From positions 1-37,484 of the forward strand of contig JAEUQN010000058.1 in the NCBI GenBank assembly GCA_016789725.1: DNA of 37,484 nt, in the 5' to 3' direction. Below are positions 8,437-16,108 of the stretch, in pieces; within the stretch, counting starts at the first letter, position 1, and each line of letters begins with the position of its first letter. The DNA comes from Blastocatellia bacterium. GTDB lineage: Bacteria > Acidobacteriota > Blastocatellia > RBC074. A program made the translations under genes and the position numbers. Under the pieces are notes generated by a model. It saw nothing but the letters and a program-made list of their open reading frames with translations, was not told where the DNA came from and searched no databases.

Positions 8437-8499
8437 AACGAATCAATCAAAGGGCAAAAAAGCAGACTAGGAATTGAGCTTAAATCGCAAGCGCAAAGG

Positions 8500-9636
8500 C
8501 TACCGTTTCTTCTGATGCCAATCCTGAAATACCTGATCGTAGACGGCTTGCGTTTCGTGGGCGGCGCGCTCCCAGGAAAAGAGTTTCGCGCGCTCGAAGC
8601 CTGCCATGCGAAAGTTGTGGCGCTGGATCGAATCATTGAGCAGGTTCGCCAAGGCCCGCGCCAGGGCGGTTACATCGTGCGGGTCTACCAACACGCCAGC
8701 ATCGCCCACGACTTCGGGCAAACTGGACGTGTTGCTGGTCACAACCGGCGCACCGCACGCCATCGCTTCGAGTGGCGGCAAACCAAATCCCTCGTACAAT
8801 GACGGATAGACGAACACCTCACAGGATGAATACAACGCGGGTAAATCTGCATCATCCACATAGCCGGTGAATTTCACCATCCGTTGCAATTTCAACTCGG
8901 CGACCAGCTCAAAAACCTCTTCATCCATCCACCCACGTCCGCCGCACAGCACCAAGGTCGGACGATGTTCAGTTGCGTGCAGTAACTCATTATACGCACG
9001 AATCAATTTGAGCAAATTCTTGCGCGGCTCAATCGTACCGGTGTACAGCAAATACGGCGGTTCGATGCCGTGCTTTCGCAAAACCGGCTCGCAATCCTCA
9101 AGGCGCAGCGGTTTCATTTTCTCGCGCGCGGCTTCGTATACTACGCGAATGCGCTCCGGGCTGATTTTGAGGTATTGAGTGATCTCACGTTTCGTCGCTT
9201 CACTCGGCGCAATAATCATGTCGGCACGCCGGGCCATGACGGGAATTCGACGCTTGCCCCGCTGCACATTTTTCTGCTCGTGCGTGCTGGCCTGTGCATA
9301 CAACGACAGATCGTGAATCGTCACCACCGTCGGACAGGTAGAAAAAACCGGGATGCAATAATTCGTGCCGTGAAACAAATCGAACGGCGAAATACGCATC
9401 AACGCAGGCAACCCAACCAACCACCATTTGCGGAACATCGGCTGCACAGGCGTAAAACGTTTGTATAAATTTGGTGGCGGCGTGTGGCCGTTCGGAAAGG
9501 TGAAATCGAAGGGCGAGACTAATTCGTATTGGTGGTCATCGTGGGTCCGCGCCAACCATTCAGCCAACGCATCGGTGTAATGTCCAACACCTGTTTTTGT
9601 AGCAACGAGAGGAATAGCATCTATAGCAACACGCAT
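8500..9636 (-). CDS. Glycosyltransferase family 4 (GT-B)
   Basis: A 378-residue protein of full GT4 length. The N-terminal Rossmann half starts Met-Arg-Val-Ala-Ile-Asp-Ala and has the acceptor-side Gly-Val-Gly-His-Tyr. The C-terminal nucleotide-sugar half starts near [10 protein letters not shown], a conserved donor-binding loop, and contains the E-x7-E motif Glu-Gly-Phe-Gly-Leu-Pro-Pro-Leu-Glu. Enzymes of this group transfer mannose, rhamnose or similar sugars with retention, at the cytoplasmic membrane, when building polysaccharide or glycolipid. No clear ribosome binding site precedes the ATG. It is the first gene of the minus-strand run with the coiled-coil methyltransferase, which suggests both act on the same glycan. 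Confidence 0.9.
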   Translation of the reverse strand: MRVAIDAIPLVATKTGVGHYTDALAEWLARTHDDHQYELVSPFDFTFPNGHTPPPNLYKRFTPVQPMFRKWWLVGLPALMRISPFDLFHGTNYCIPVFSTCPTVVTIHDLSLYAQASTHEQKNVQRGKRRIPVMARRADMIIAPSEATKREITQYLKISPERIRVVYEAAREKMKPLRLEDCEPVLRKHGIEPPYLLYTGTIEPRKNLLKLIRAYNELLHATEHRPTLVLCGGRGWMDEEVFELVAELKLQRMVKFTGYVDDADLPALYSSCEVFVYPSLYEGFGLPPLEAMACGAPVVTSNTSSLPEVVGDAGVLVDPHDVTALARALANLLNDSIQRHNFRMAGFERAKLFSWERAAHETQAVYDQVFQDWHQKKR

Positions 9637-9662
9637 GGGGCTTGTGGGGGTGGTCGGCGTCC

Positions 9663-9745
9663 GGTGATTGGTGGTCAGTTCTCAGACAGTCGCCTTCGAT
9701 TGCAAGAGGCTTCTACCCATCACCAACCACCTCTCACCGATCACC
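9663..9745. repeat. Imperfect inverted repeat between the GT4 and VirB10-like genes
   Basis: GGTGATTGGTGG (9663-9674) pairs with CACCGATCACC (9735-9745), allowing one wobble. The right arm overlaps the stop of the VirB10-like gene. The GGTGATTGGTG wording resembles dispersed intergenic repeats seen in several phyla. No gene is visible in this interval. Confidence 0.35.
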
Positions 9746-10451
9746 TGTTCTCAATTCGTTTGAGACCGCGATTGTCTTCGTCAAATGCAGGGAGTTTTAC
9801 ATCGCGGTCAAATTTTACGCGTAACACAGTTCCTTGATCCAGTTTGAGGTCATTCCCTTTGGTCATTAACACGCCAGCGACAGCACCCGCGCCCGCACCA
9901 ATCGCCATTCCTGCCCAGCCGCCGAAGATTCCGCCAAGTGATCCGAGTCCTGCGCCAGTGCCAGCGTTGCGCGCCGTCCGTCCGCCAGAGCGACCACCGC
10001 CAACTTTCCCCTCACCGTCTTTGGATTTGTATTTTTCATCGTTGGAATAATCGTCAATAGCCATAACCGTGATCGCCACTTTTTCCACGCCATACGGCAT
10101 GAGCATCGTTTCAAACGAAAGCTTGAGCGAGGATTCTTTTTGTCCCTTACCTGCGCGTTTTACTTGTGCCACTTTCCCGAAGAATTGTGTGCCGCGTGGA
10201 ATCGCAATGCGACCGTCCTCAGTGCGTACCGGTTCATACAACACAGCCAGCACTTCATCGCCAACTTCGCTGAGCTTGGTACTCACAGCCGTTTGGAGCG
10301 AGAGCTTACCGAGCGTTCCCTCAATAACGGTGAGGTTATTTCCGTCACTCGATTTGCTGGGTTCGCGTTCGTTCGCAGGACTGGCTTGCCCCTGTGCCAA
10401 CGAAACGACGCTGAACATCAATAACGCCACAACTAACAACGATATTTTCAT
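9741..10451 (-). CDS. Secreted TrbI/VirB10-like protein
   Basis: A 236-residue protein with a clear signal peptide (Met-Lys-Ile-Ser-Leu-Leu, cleavage near Leu-Ala-Gln, residue 20). The middle section reads Ile-Ala-Ile-Pro-Arg-Gly-Thr-Gln-Phe-Phe-Gly-Lys-Val followed by Gly-Lys-Gly-Gln-Lys-Glu-Ser-Ser-Leu-Lys-Leu-Ser-Phe. This resembles the beta-barrel of TrbI/VirB10 proteins (IP-G--L-G-V, then a small-molecule-like strand pair). A Gly/Ala-rich segment (about 165-195) looks like a glycine zipper and may insert into a membrane. The end, Leu-Asp-Gln-Gly-Thr-Val-Leu-Arg-Val-Lys-Phe, again matches VirB10. No other secretion-system gene is nearby, so a conjugation role is not supported. GGAGG at 10457-10461 on the minus strand selects this ATG over the longer open frame. 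Confidence 0.68.
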   Translation of the reverse strand: MKISLLVVALLMFSVVSLAQGQASPANEREPSKSSDGNNLTVIEGTLGKLSLQTAVSTKLSEVGDEVLAVLYEPVRTEDGRIAIPRGTQFFGKVAQVKRAGKGQKESSLKLSFETMLMPYGVEKVAITVMAIDDYSNDEKYKSKDGEGKVGGGRSGGRTARNAGTGAGLGSLGGIFGGWAGMAIGAGAGAVAGVLMTKGNDLKLDQGTVLRVKFDRDVKLPAFDEDNRGLKRIENR

Positions 10452-10574
10452 TATGACCTCCAAAGACTTAGCGGGGGGCCAAGACAGCATAGCCGCATCA
10501 CGAAGCATCCGCAACTTAAAAGACCGCGTGCGAACCCCGGCCAGAGACAGGAGTAAGGGAGGATGCGCGATGGA

Positions 10575-10612
10575 GGGAAGGAGAAACACAGCCTCTCGCC
10601 TTCTCCTTGCCC
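10575..10612. repeat. Hairpin after the Tudor/KOW-like gene
   Basis: GGG-AAGGAGAA (10575-10585) pairs with TTCTCCTT-G-CCC (10601-10612) with one bulged base. It lies 3 bases after the stop of the small minus-strand gene at 10615. No T-run follows on the minus strand, so intrinsic termination is doubtful. Confidence 0.35.
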
Positions 10613-10614
10613 CT

Positions 10615-10908
10615 TTATCGCCGAATATCCCGGCGCATCACTTCGCGGATTTCCTCATCCCAGCCGCGACCACGACCGCGATTTTGTTCATCAAGTTCGC
10701 TATCTCCTGAAGCGCGGCGCAGCAACCGAACGGCCCCATCGCGGGCCTTCTTAACTTCGCGGCGACCATCTTCAAATAAAATCTCAATGGCCTGTCCACC
10801 TTCGAGCAATCGCACAACTTCGCCGTAGTTCATCCCGGAACCTGTTGCATACGAAATTTCATCGCCAACCTGATAATTAGATGTAGGCTTTTTATTACTG
10901 GAAACCAT
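10615..10908 (-). CDS. Small protein with possible SH3/Tudor-like barrel
   Basis: A 97-residue soluble protein. Residues about 10-55 (Gln-Val-Gly-Asp-Glu-Ile-Ser-Tyr, Gly-Glu-Val-Val-Arg-Leu-Leu-Glu-Gly, Ala-Ile-Glu-Ile-Leu-Phe-Glu-Asp-Gly-Arg) read as short strands of an SH3, KOW or Tudor-like barrel. The C-terminus is highly charged (Arg-Gly-Arg-Gly-Arg-Gly-Trp-Asp). That mix could bind nucleic acid or a partner protein, but I do not recognise the family. AGGAG at 10915-10919 on the minus strand, 6 bases before the ATG, sets the start; an upstream in-frame ATG has no such site. Confidence 0.6.
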   Translation of the reverse strand: MVSSNKKPTSNYQVGDEISYATGSGMNYGEVVRLLEGGQAIEILFEDGRREVKKARDGAVRLLRRASGDSELDEQNRGRGRGWDEEIREVMRRDIRR

Positions 10909-11016
10909 GACAACTCCTGAGAAAGATTGGAAAACGTTGGAGGAACAAGTAAGCACGAATATTAGTGGCTGAGGCAGGAAGTTTCAATTGCAGAAGCCGC
11001 CAGAAAGGCATGGCAC

Positions 11017-11056
11017 TAAAAATAGAAGGCAGCACCCATTGAATTCAGGTGCTGCC
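11017..11056 (-). terminator. Rho-independent terminator of the EF-hand gene
   Basis: GGCAGCACC (11028-11036) and GGTGCTGCC (11048-11056) form a perfect 9-bp stem. Read on the minus strand it is followed directly by TTCTATTTTTA. It lies 22 bases after the EF-hand stop codon. Confidence 0.82.
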
Positions 11057-11078
11057 TGGGGTTGATTTCAGGATCGCG

Positions 11079-11372
11079 CTATGGCTTGGTGGGAGGGGCG
11101 GTATTTTCACCGCGCGGGCGTTGTTGCCGAGCTTCTCGTAATTCCTCCATCGTCAAAACCCCGTCATTATTGCGGTCAAGACGCCCAAACGCTTCAGGTT
11201 TGCGGGACCATTCCTCACGGGAAATCTGACGGTCGTTGTTGGTATCCATTCGTTTGAAAATCTTTCCGCCCTTGCGACTACGTTTGCCTGCCTGACCATT
11301 CACTTGTGCCCAGGTTGGAATCGCCAAAGACAAAACGAATAACGAAACCCATACCAAAGAAATTCGCTGCAT
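11079..11372 (-). CDS. Secreted EF-hand calcium-binding protein
   Basis: A 97-residue protein with a signal peptide (cleavage after about Ala22) and two EF-hand loops. Loop one uses Asp43, Asn45, Asp47, Ile50 and Glu54; loop two uses Asp66, Asn68, Asp70, Leu73 and Glu77. All calcium-ligand positions are filled, so both sites should bind calcium. The tail is Arg/Pro-rich. Small exported EF-hand proteins are frequent in environmental bacteria and their partners are mostly unknown. GGAGG at 11380-11384 on the minus strand supports the ATG at 11372. Divergent from the ABC ATPase gene. Confidence 0.82.
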   Translation of the reverse strand: MQRISLVWVSLFVLSLAIPTWAQVNGQAGKRSRKGGKIFKRMDTNNDRQISREEWSRKPEAFGRLDRNNDGVLTMEELREARQQRPRGENTAPPTKP

Positions 11373-11517
11373 AAAATGTCCTCCACAGAAAAAGTAAAAC
11401 AGGCCTGAAACCTGTTCAGGTTCACTACAACACAGCCCCATCGGTCTGTGCTACTCTGTCGCCTTGCAAGGACAGTGAGTTAGAGAGCTGACGAAAAAAA
11501 AGGTCTGAATATTTTTT

Positions 11518-12438
11518 ATGAATGCACAATCTGCATTTGCGGTTGAAGCGCGTGAGTTAGTCAAACGATATGGGGACTTAACCGCTGTAGATCACATCAA
11601 TTTCACAGTCAACCACGGCGAGGCGTTCGGCATGCTAGGCCCCAACGGTGCGGGCAAATCCACGACGATGCGGATGATTTATTGTCGCACGCCGCTGACC
11701 GCTGGGACGCTGCTGGTGGATGGGTTGGATGTCACACAGCAGGCACGTCAAATCAAAACGCGGGTTGGTGTCGTACCGCAGGAAAACAATCTCGATCCTG
11801 ATTTGGATGTGCGCGAAAACCTGCTTGTTTATGCGCGGTACTTCGGCATCAAAAAGGCTGAAGCGGAACAGCGCACCCAGGAAACATTAGAGCTTGTGGC
11901 GTTGACGGAGAAACAACAAGTATCTGTTGAAGAGTTATCCGGCGGAATGAAGCGCCGTTTGATGATTGCACGCGCCCTGCTGAATCGTCCGCACATTTTG
12001 ATTTTGGATGAGCCAACGACGGGGCTTGATCCGCACGTTCGTCACGCATTATGGGACATGCTACGTGAATTGCGGACACGCGGCATTACGGTTCTGCTTT
12101 CGACACATTACATGGATGAAGCCGAAAAGCTTTGTGATCGCTTGCTGATTATCAACGACGGCAAGATTTTGGTCAGCGGTACGCCGCGCGAATTGATTGC
12201 CACGCACGCGTCAGCTTTTGCATTAGAAGTGCGAGGTTGCAACGGACATCAATTGCTACAGCCCGCAACGAATCACATCATCGCCGACAAACGCGGTTCG
12301 ACGCATTTTTACTTCGCGCCATCGTCTGAATTACTTGCGCCGCTGATCCAGGCCTACGAAGGTTGCGAGACATATTTGCGGCCCTCGAATTTGGAAGACG
12401 TATTTCTCCAATTAACAGATAAAGACCGATTGCATTGA
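11518..12438 (+). CDS. ABC transporter ATP-binding protein, NodI/DrrA type
   Basis: A 306-residue ATPase with all core motifs: Walker A Gly41-Pro-Asn-Gly-Ala-Gly-Lys47-Ser-Thr, signature Leu140-Ser-Gly-Gly-Met, Walker B Ile-Leu-Asp164-Glu165-Pro, and a switch His in Ser-Thr-His-Tyr-Met-Asp. Val-Val-Pro-Gln-Glu-Asn-Asn-Leu-Asp-Pro-Asp-Leu and the end Leu-Glu-Asp-Val-Phe-Leu-Gln-Leu-Thr are typical of the NodI/DrrA (ABC-2) exporter group. These ATPases power a separate ABC-2 membrane subunit that exports lipids, glycans or drugs. No permease gene lies next to it here, which is unusual. The ribosome binding site is weak (A-rich upstream). Confidence 0.9.
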   Translation: MNAQSAFAVEARELVKRYGDLTAVDHINFTVNHGEAFGMLGPNGAGKSTTMRMIYCRTPLTAGTLLVDGLDVTQQARQIKTRVGVVPQENNLDPDLDVRENLLVYARYFGIKKAEAEQRTQETLELVALTEKQQVSVEELSGGMKRRLMIARALLNRPHILILDEPTTGLDPHVRHALWDMLRELRTRGITVLLSTHYMDEAEKLCDRLLIINDGKILVSGTPRELIATHASAFALEVRGCNGHQLLQPATNHIIADKRGSTHFYFAPSSELLAPLIQAYEGCETYLRPSNLEDVFLQLTDKDRLH

Positions 12439-12550
12439 CCCCGTCAACCAACGATAGAGTTCCGCTGAGCAAATACAACTTTTTGTTTCGCCGCTGCCTG
12501 TGATTTAATGAAACAGCCCTCAGACAAAAATCTACATCCAACGACGCACG

Positions 12551-14905
12551 ATGAAACACCGACTTACATTTTTACTTTTGCTTCTCATCATTGGCATTGG
12601 TTGTCAGGCCCAAGCCCCGATCACACCACAAAAACACTCGCAATTGCGCGCGGCAATGGATCGGCATGACCTCGCTACGGCAGAGCAAATCCTGCGCGAA
12701 TGCCAAAGCAAAAGCCCGCAAGCTTTCCTTAAAAACAACTACGATTATTTATTCGCGCGCGTGCTGGATCGGCGCGGCAACGTAAAAGAAGCCCATGCAG
12801 CGTATCAAAAAGTTATCGCGCGCAATTCAATTTTCACGGGGTATGCGTTGGGGCATTTGGCAGAGTTAGCGCGGGCGGTGGGCAATGCCAGGGGCGAGCA
12901 AAATTACCTGTCGCAAATGCTCACGAAGTTTCCAGCGCAATTGAATGCGGAGTCAGCGCGAAAGCGGCTCGGCACCAGCTATTTCAAGTCCAATAATTAC
13001 GTACAGGCGATCACAACCTTGCAACCGATCAGCGGCCTTTCCAGCTCGCTCGCCCGCGAAAGCACTGCGCGCATCGGCGAAGCGCAATTAGCGCTAAAAC
13101 AAACCGCGACAGCCCGCTCCACATTTGAATCGCTGCTGAATGGAGGCAAAGACGATGCGTCGTTGCGGGCGGTGCTGGGGCTGGACAAAATTGATACTGA
13201 AATCCAAACAAGCATCAGCGAAGTGGAACATTTGCGCCGCGCCCGCATCCTGCAATTCAATCGTGCGTTCGCCGAAGCCCGTCCGCATTGGCTCGCCATC
13301 ATCAATGGCACGCCAACGAACCCGAATCGCGCCGAAGCAGCGTATGAAACTGGACGTGGCTATCAATGGGAAGAGCAATTCCGCGATGCCGCCAAGTATT
13401 TTCAAATGGCGTACGACATCGCGCCAAAATCTGAAGAAGGCGAGCAGGGCTTTTACTATGTCGGGCATTGCCATCAGTATCTGAACGACGCCGACAAAGC
13501 CATCGCGCGCTATAGCGAATTCCTTCAGCTTTTTCCCCGCAGCAAATTCGTTGGCTATGCCTATCTGAATGCGATTGATTCCCTGCGTGCCGTTGGCAAA
13601 AACGCTGAAGCCTTAACGTGGGCACAGCGCACACAAACCGAAAACCGCGACCCCTTCATTCAAGTCACGGGGTTATTTCAACAGGCCCGCATTCATTTGT
13701 CGCAGGAAAATTATGTTTCCGCCTTGGCAGATTTCACCGCGCTCAAATCGCGCAACCTCAGCGTGCGAGGCCTCGTCGCTGGCACCAACTTGAGCGAAGT
13801 AAATTTCATGCGGGCCTATTGTCTGGAAAAGCTCGGACGCTTGGAGGAAGCCATCACCGAGTACCTGACTTTCCCCGAAGGCCGCAATGAAGCGCGCGGC
13901 TATTATGGACAACGCGCGACGGCGCGATTGCAAGCGTTAATGAGCAATCAACGCGCAACACGCATCATTGCCACCAAGCTCAGCAGCTTTCTGATTGCCG
14001 CCCGCGAAGCCCATCAACAAGGCAATGCGGCGACCGCGAAAGCTGCCGCGAATCAGGCGCTACGATTGGTGTCAGACGACACAACACGCAAAGAGATGCT
14101 GGACATTTTGCGCGCGGCTTATGCGAAGTTACCCAGCTACTCGCGCGTGCCAACCTATTCGCTGACGCCTGCCGGACGCGCAAATGTCTTGAGCGATCAG
14201 GAACCCGCCGCAACCGGCAACGACACTCGCACACTGGCAAATGAGCTTTTGTTTTTAGGCTTGTACGACGAAGGAGCACCCGCTCTCGTGTTGTCTGGAT
14301 TGGTCTCCGATGCTTACTCGCTCGCGGTTTACGCCGAGCGCGGAGACTATGCCAATCGCGGTCAAAACCTGATTGAGCCGCAATTCAACGGCACTCCTGA
14401 CGATTACCGCCCGGAGCTGATGCCGCGCACGACCGCCGAATTGCTCTTCCCTAATCCGTATCACGACGCGATGCAAAAACACGCCGTACCGCGCAACGTG
14501 AACCCGTTCTTCGTGCTTGCAATCGCACGACAGGAAAGCCGCTTTGACGCCAAGGTCAAGAGCTTCGCTGCCGCGCGTGGATTGCTGCAATTTATCTCTT
14601 CGACATCGAGCGCGATTGCGAAACAATTGAACCTCAGCGATTTCGAGCAGGATGATTTATACAATCCGAATCAGGCGATTTTGATTGGCTCCCAGTACAT
14701 GCAAAATCTCTTCGACGAACTGAAGCACCCGGCGAATGTCGCCGCCGCCTACAACGGTAGCGAACAATCCGTCCGCCGCTGGGTCGCGCGCAGCAAAAGT
14801 GACGACATAGACCGCCACGTCATCGAAATCGGCAAGCGCGAAACGAAAGATTATGTGTACAAAGTAATGAACAATTTGTGGGCGTATCAGGCGCTATATC
14901 GGTAA
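12551..14905 (+). CDS. Soluble lytic murein transglycosylase (Slt-like) with TPR repeats
   Basis: A 784-residue exported protein. The N-terminus is a signal peptide ending Gly-Ile-Gly-Cys18, a weak lipobox, so it is either lipid-anchored or periplasmic. Residues about 25-600 are helical TPR-like repeats, as in the ring of Slt70. The C-terminal 150 residues form the SLT domain, with catalytic Glu662 in Ala-Arg-Gln-Glu-Ser-Arg-Phe, then Ala-Arg-Gly-Leu-Leu-Gln-Phe and Ala-Ala-Ala-Tyr-Asn-Gly-Ser. The enzyme cleaves the MurNAc-GlcNAc bond of peptidoglycan and leaves a 1,6-anhydro end. Phe replaces the usual Met in Leu-Leu-Gln-Phe-Ile (commonly GLMQ(L/I)MP). It ends at a bidirectional terminator facing the next gene. 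Confidence 0.88.
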   Translation: MKHRLTFLLLLLIIGIGCQAQAPITPQKHSQLRAAMDRHDLATAEQILRECQSKSPQAFLKNNYDYLFARVLDRRGNVKEAHAAYQKVIARNSIFTGYALGHLAELARAVGNARGEQNYLSQMLTKFPAQLNAESARKRLGTSYFKSNNYVQAITTLQPISGLSSSLARESTARIGEAQLALKQTATARSTFESLLNGGKDDASLRAVLGLDKIDTEIQTSISEVEHLRRARILQFNRAFAEARPHWLAIINGTPTNPNRAEAAYETGRGYQWEEQFRDAAKYFQMAYDIAPKSEEGEQGFYYVGHCHQYLNDADKAIARYSEFLQLFPRSKFVGYAYLNAIDSLRAVGKNAEALTWAQRTQTENRDPFIQVTGLFQQARIHLSQENYVSALADFTALKSRNLSVRGLVAGTNLSEVNFMRAYCLEKLGRLEEAITEYLTFPEGRNEARGYYGQRATARLQALMSNQRATRIIATKLSSFLIAAREAHQQGNAATAKAAANQALRLVSDDTTRKEMLDILRAAYAKLPSYSRVPTYSLTPAGRANVLSDQEPAATGNDTRTLANELLFLGLYDEGAPALVLSGLVSDAYSLAVYAERGDYANRGQNLIEPQFNGTPDDYRPELMPRTTAELLFPNPYHDAMQKHAVPRNVNPFFVLAIARQESRFDAKVKSFAAARGLLQFISSTSSAIAKQLNLSDFEQDDLYNPNQAILIGSQYMQNLFDELKHPANVAAAYNGSEQSVRRWVARSKSDDIDRHVIEIGKRETKDYVYKVMNNLWAYQALYR

Positions 14906-14975
14906 AATTTATCGCCGCTGAGATTTTGGGCGGCTTTGAGGATTTCGGCGCGCAGGTTCAGACTGTCATGCAACA

Positions 14976-15019
14976 ATCAAAACGGGCGAGACCAGATAAC
15001 CTGACTCGCCCGTTTTGAT
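14976..15019. terminator. Bidirectional terminator
   Basis: A perfect 15-bp inverted repeat pairs ATCAAAACGGGCGAG (14976-14990) with its complement at 15005-15019 around a 14-base loop. The G+C-rich inner stem is followed by TTTTGAT on both strands, so it can end transcription of the transglycosylase gene (+) and the convergent secreted-protein gene (-). Confidence 0.85.
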
Positions 15020-15038
15020 AAGGTTAATGCGCCAATGC

Positions 15039-15419
15039 TTACTTGGCGGCAACCAATTTTTTAACTGTAATCACAGTTGGGGCAGCCTCATCAGCCGTGC
15101 CGTCCACCGTGACTTTGACGCCTTTGTCTAAGGTGCTTTTTTCCAGGAAAGCTTTCGCCATTTCTTTGCCTTTGTCATCTAGTTCATAGAACTTGCCATC
15201 GGCAAACACGCCCAAGCCACTTGCCACACATTTTTCCATCAGCGCGCATTTCTTGGTGTGTCCGGCGGCAGCCTCCATTGGGTTATCTTTTTTAGCAACA
15301 TTTCCAGAACAGGCTTTGTCAATTAAGAAACCTGTGACTTTGGTTTTCTTAGGCTTAGCGACAGCAAAAATGCTAAGGCACAACAGAGCGGCCAAAACAA
15401 GTGCAAGACTTTTCTTCAT
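15039..15419 (-). CDS. Small secreted protein of unknown function
   Basis: A 126-residue protein with a signal peptide (cleavage near Ala-Val-Ala, residue 21). The mature part begins with a basic patch and contains Gly-Phe-Leu-Ile-Asp-Lys-Ala-Cys, then His-Thr-Lys-Lys-Cys-Ala-Leu-Met-Glu-Lys-Cys, then Gly-Val-Phe-Ala-Asp-Gly-Lys-Phe-Tyr. Three Cys and one His could bind a metal or form a disulfide. The end, Val-Lys-Val-Thr-Val-Asp-Gly-Thr, looks like a small beta domain. I recall similar proteins in Acidobacteriota without an assigned function. An AAAGG lies somewhat far upstream of the ATG. Confidence 0.72.
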   Translation of the reverse strand: MKKSLALVLAALLCLSIFAVAKPKKTKVTGFLIDKACSGNVAKKDNPMEAAAGHTKKCALMEKCVASGLGVFADGKFYELDDKGKEMAKAFLEKSTLDKGVKVTVDGTADEAAPTVITVKKLVAAK

Positions 15420-15509
15420 AACCTTGGTAATCCTTTCAGGTCTAATTTACTTTGAATAGTAGTTGGGTTGTCAGCGTGAATTCCCGCGCTGCAAAGCGGG
15501 GGCATCATA

Positions 15510-15554
15510 ACAAAAAGAAATAGCGGCTACAACCTCACCAGTTGTAGCCGCTAT
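15510..15554 (-). terminator. Rho-independent terminator of the 85-residue gene
   Basis: A perfect 14-bp stem pairs ATAGCGGCTACAAC (15520-15533) with 15541-15554 around a 7-base loop. On the minus strand it is followed by TTCTTTTTGTT. It ends the gene at 15587-15844 and insulates it from the next minus-strand gene. Confidence 0.85.
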
Positions 15555-15586
15555 AGATGTCATAAATGCTTTTTCGTGATTTTATA

Positions 15587-15844
15587 TTAAAGTGCTCGTG
15601 GGCTTCGATATTGTTCGTAACGGCGCGTTGGCTCGTATTTGCTCGTCACGACTTGCTCCGGTTGCGGAGGGCCTTCGAGCCGAATAATCTCGATAGCTTC
15701 TTGATAAACACGCTCTAAATTCTCTGGTTGGAATCCATTGAGCAAGCAAGCACGAATATGGGCTTGCACGATTTGTTCGACAGCCTGACGTCCCGTCTCA
15801 TCCATTTGCTGGAGAGAGCGCAAAGCATGTGCAGATAGTTTCAT
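15587..15844 (-). CDS. Small soluble protein of unknown function
   Basis: An 85-residue, mostly helical protein (Leu-Arg-Ser-Leu-Gln-Gln-Met-Asp-Glu-Thr-Gly-Arg-Gln-Ala-Val-Glu), ending in an Arg/Tyr/Pro-rich tail (Tyr-Glu-Pro-Thr-Arg-Arg-Tyr-Glu-Gln-Tyr). It has no signal, membrane segment or recognisable motif. AAAGGA six bases upstream supports the ATG at 15844 rather than the TTG two codons earlier. It has its own terminator and so is a single-gene unit. I do not recognise the family. Confidence 0.6.
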   Translation of the reverse strand: MKLSAHALRSLQQMDETGRQAVEQIVQAHIRACLLNGFQPENLERVYQEAIEIIRLEGPPQPEQVVTSKYEPTRRYEQYRSPRAL

Positions 15845-16043
15845 GACCAATCCTTTCAGTTTTCAATAGGAATTCTGACCGCTAAAAACTTTACATAACA
15901 CCTTTAGTGAGGGAAGGAACAAGCCGGAGAATACCACAAAAATTTTGGCTGTCTACTACTTTTTTCAGAAATGTTACGAACTGTTGCAATGGCAAGATTT
16001 AAGACAACTATGGAGGGATTAAGCGAAGGAATAGGCGACCAGG

Positions 16044-16097
16044 CCATTAGTTTGCCAATAAGGCCGACTGCTCAGCCAAGTACTGACAAACTAATGG
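16044..16097. repeat. 11-bp inverted repeat after the sigma-like gene
   Basis: CCATTAGTTTG (16044-16054) pairs exactly with CAAACTAATGG (16087-16097) across a 32-base loop, 12 bases beyond the stop of the minus-strand gene at 16109. No T-run follows on the minus strand. It may stabilise the mRNA end. Confidence 0.4.
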
Positions 16098-16108
16098 TTT
16101 ATCGAACT

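Noticed and set aside
11409..11422. AACCTG-TT-CAGGTT dyad as an operator of the EF-hand or ABC gene
   Set aside because: The arms are only six bases and the position relative to either start is not telling, so it could easily be chance.
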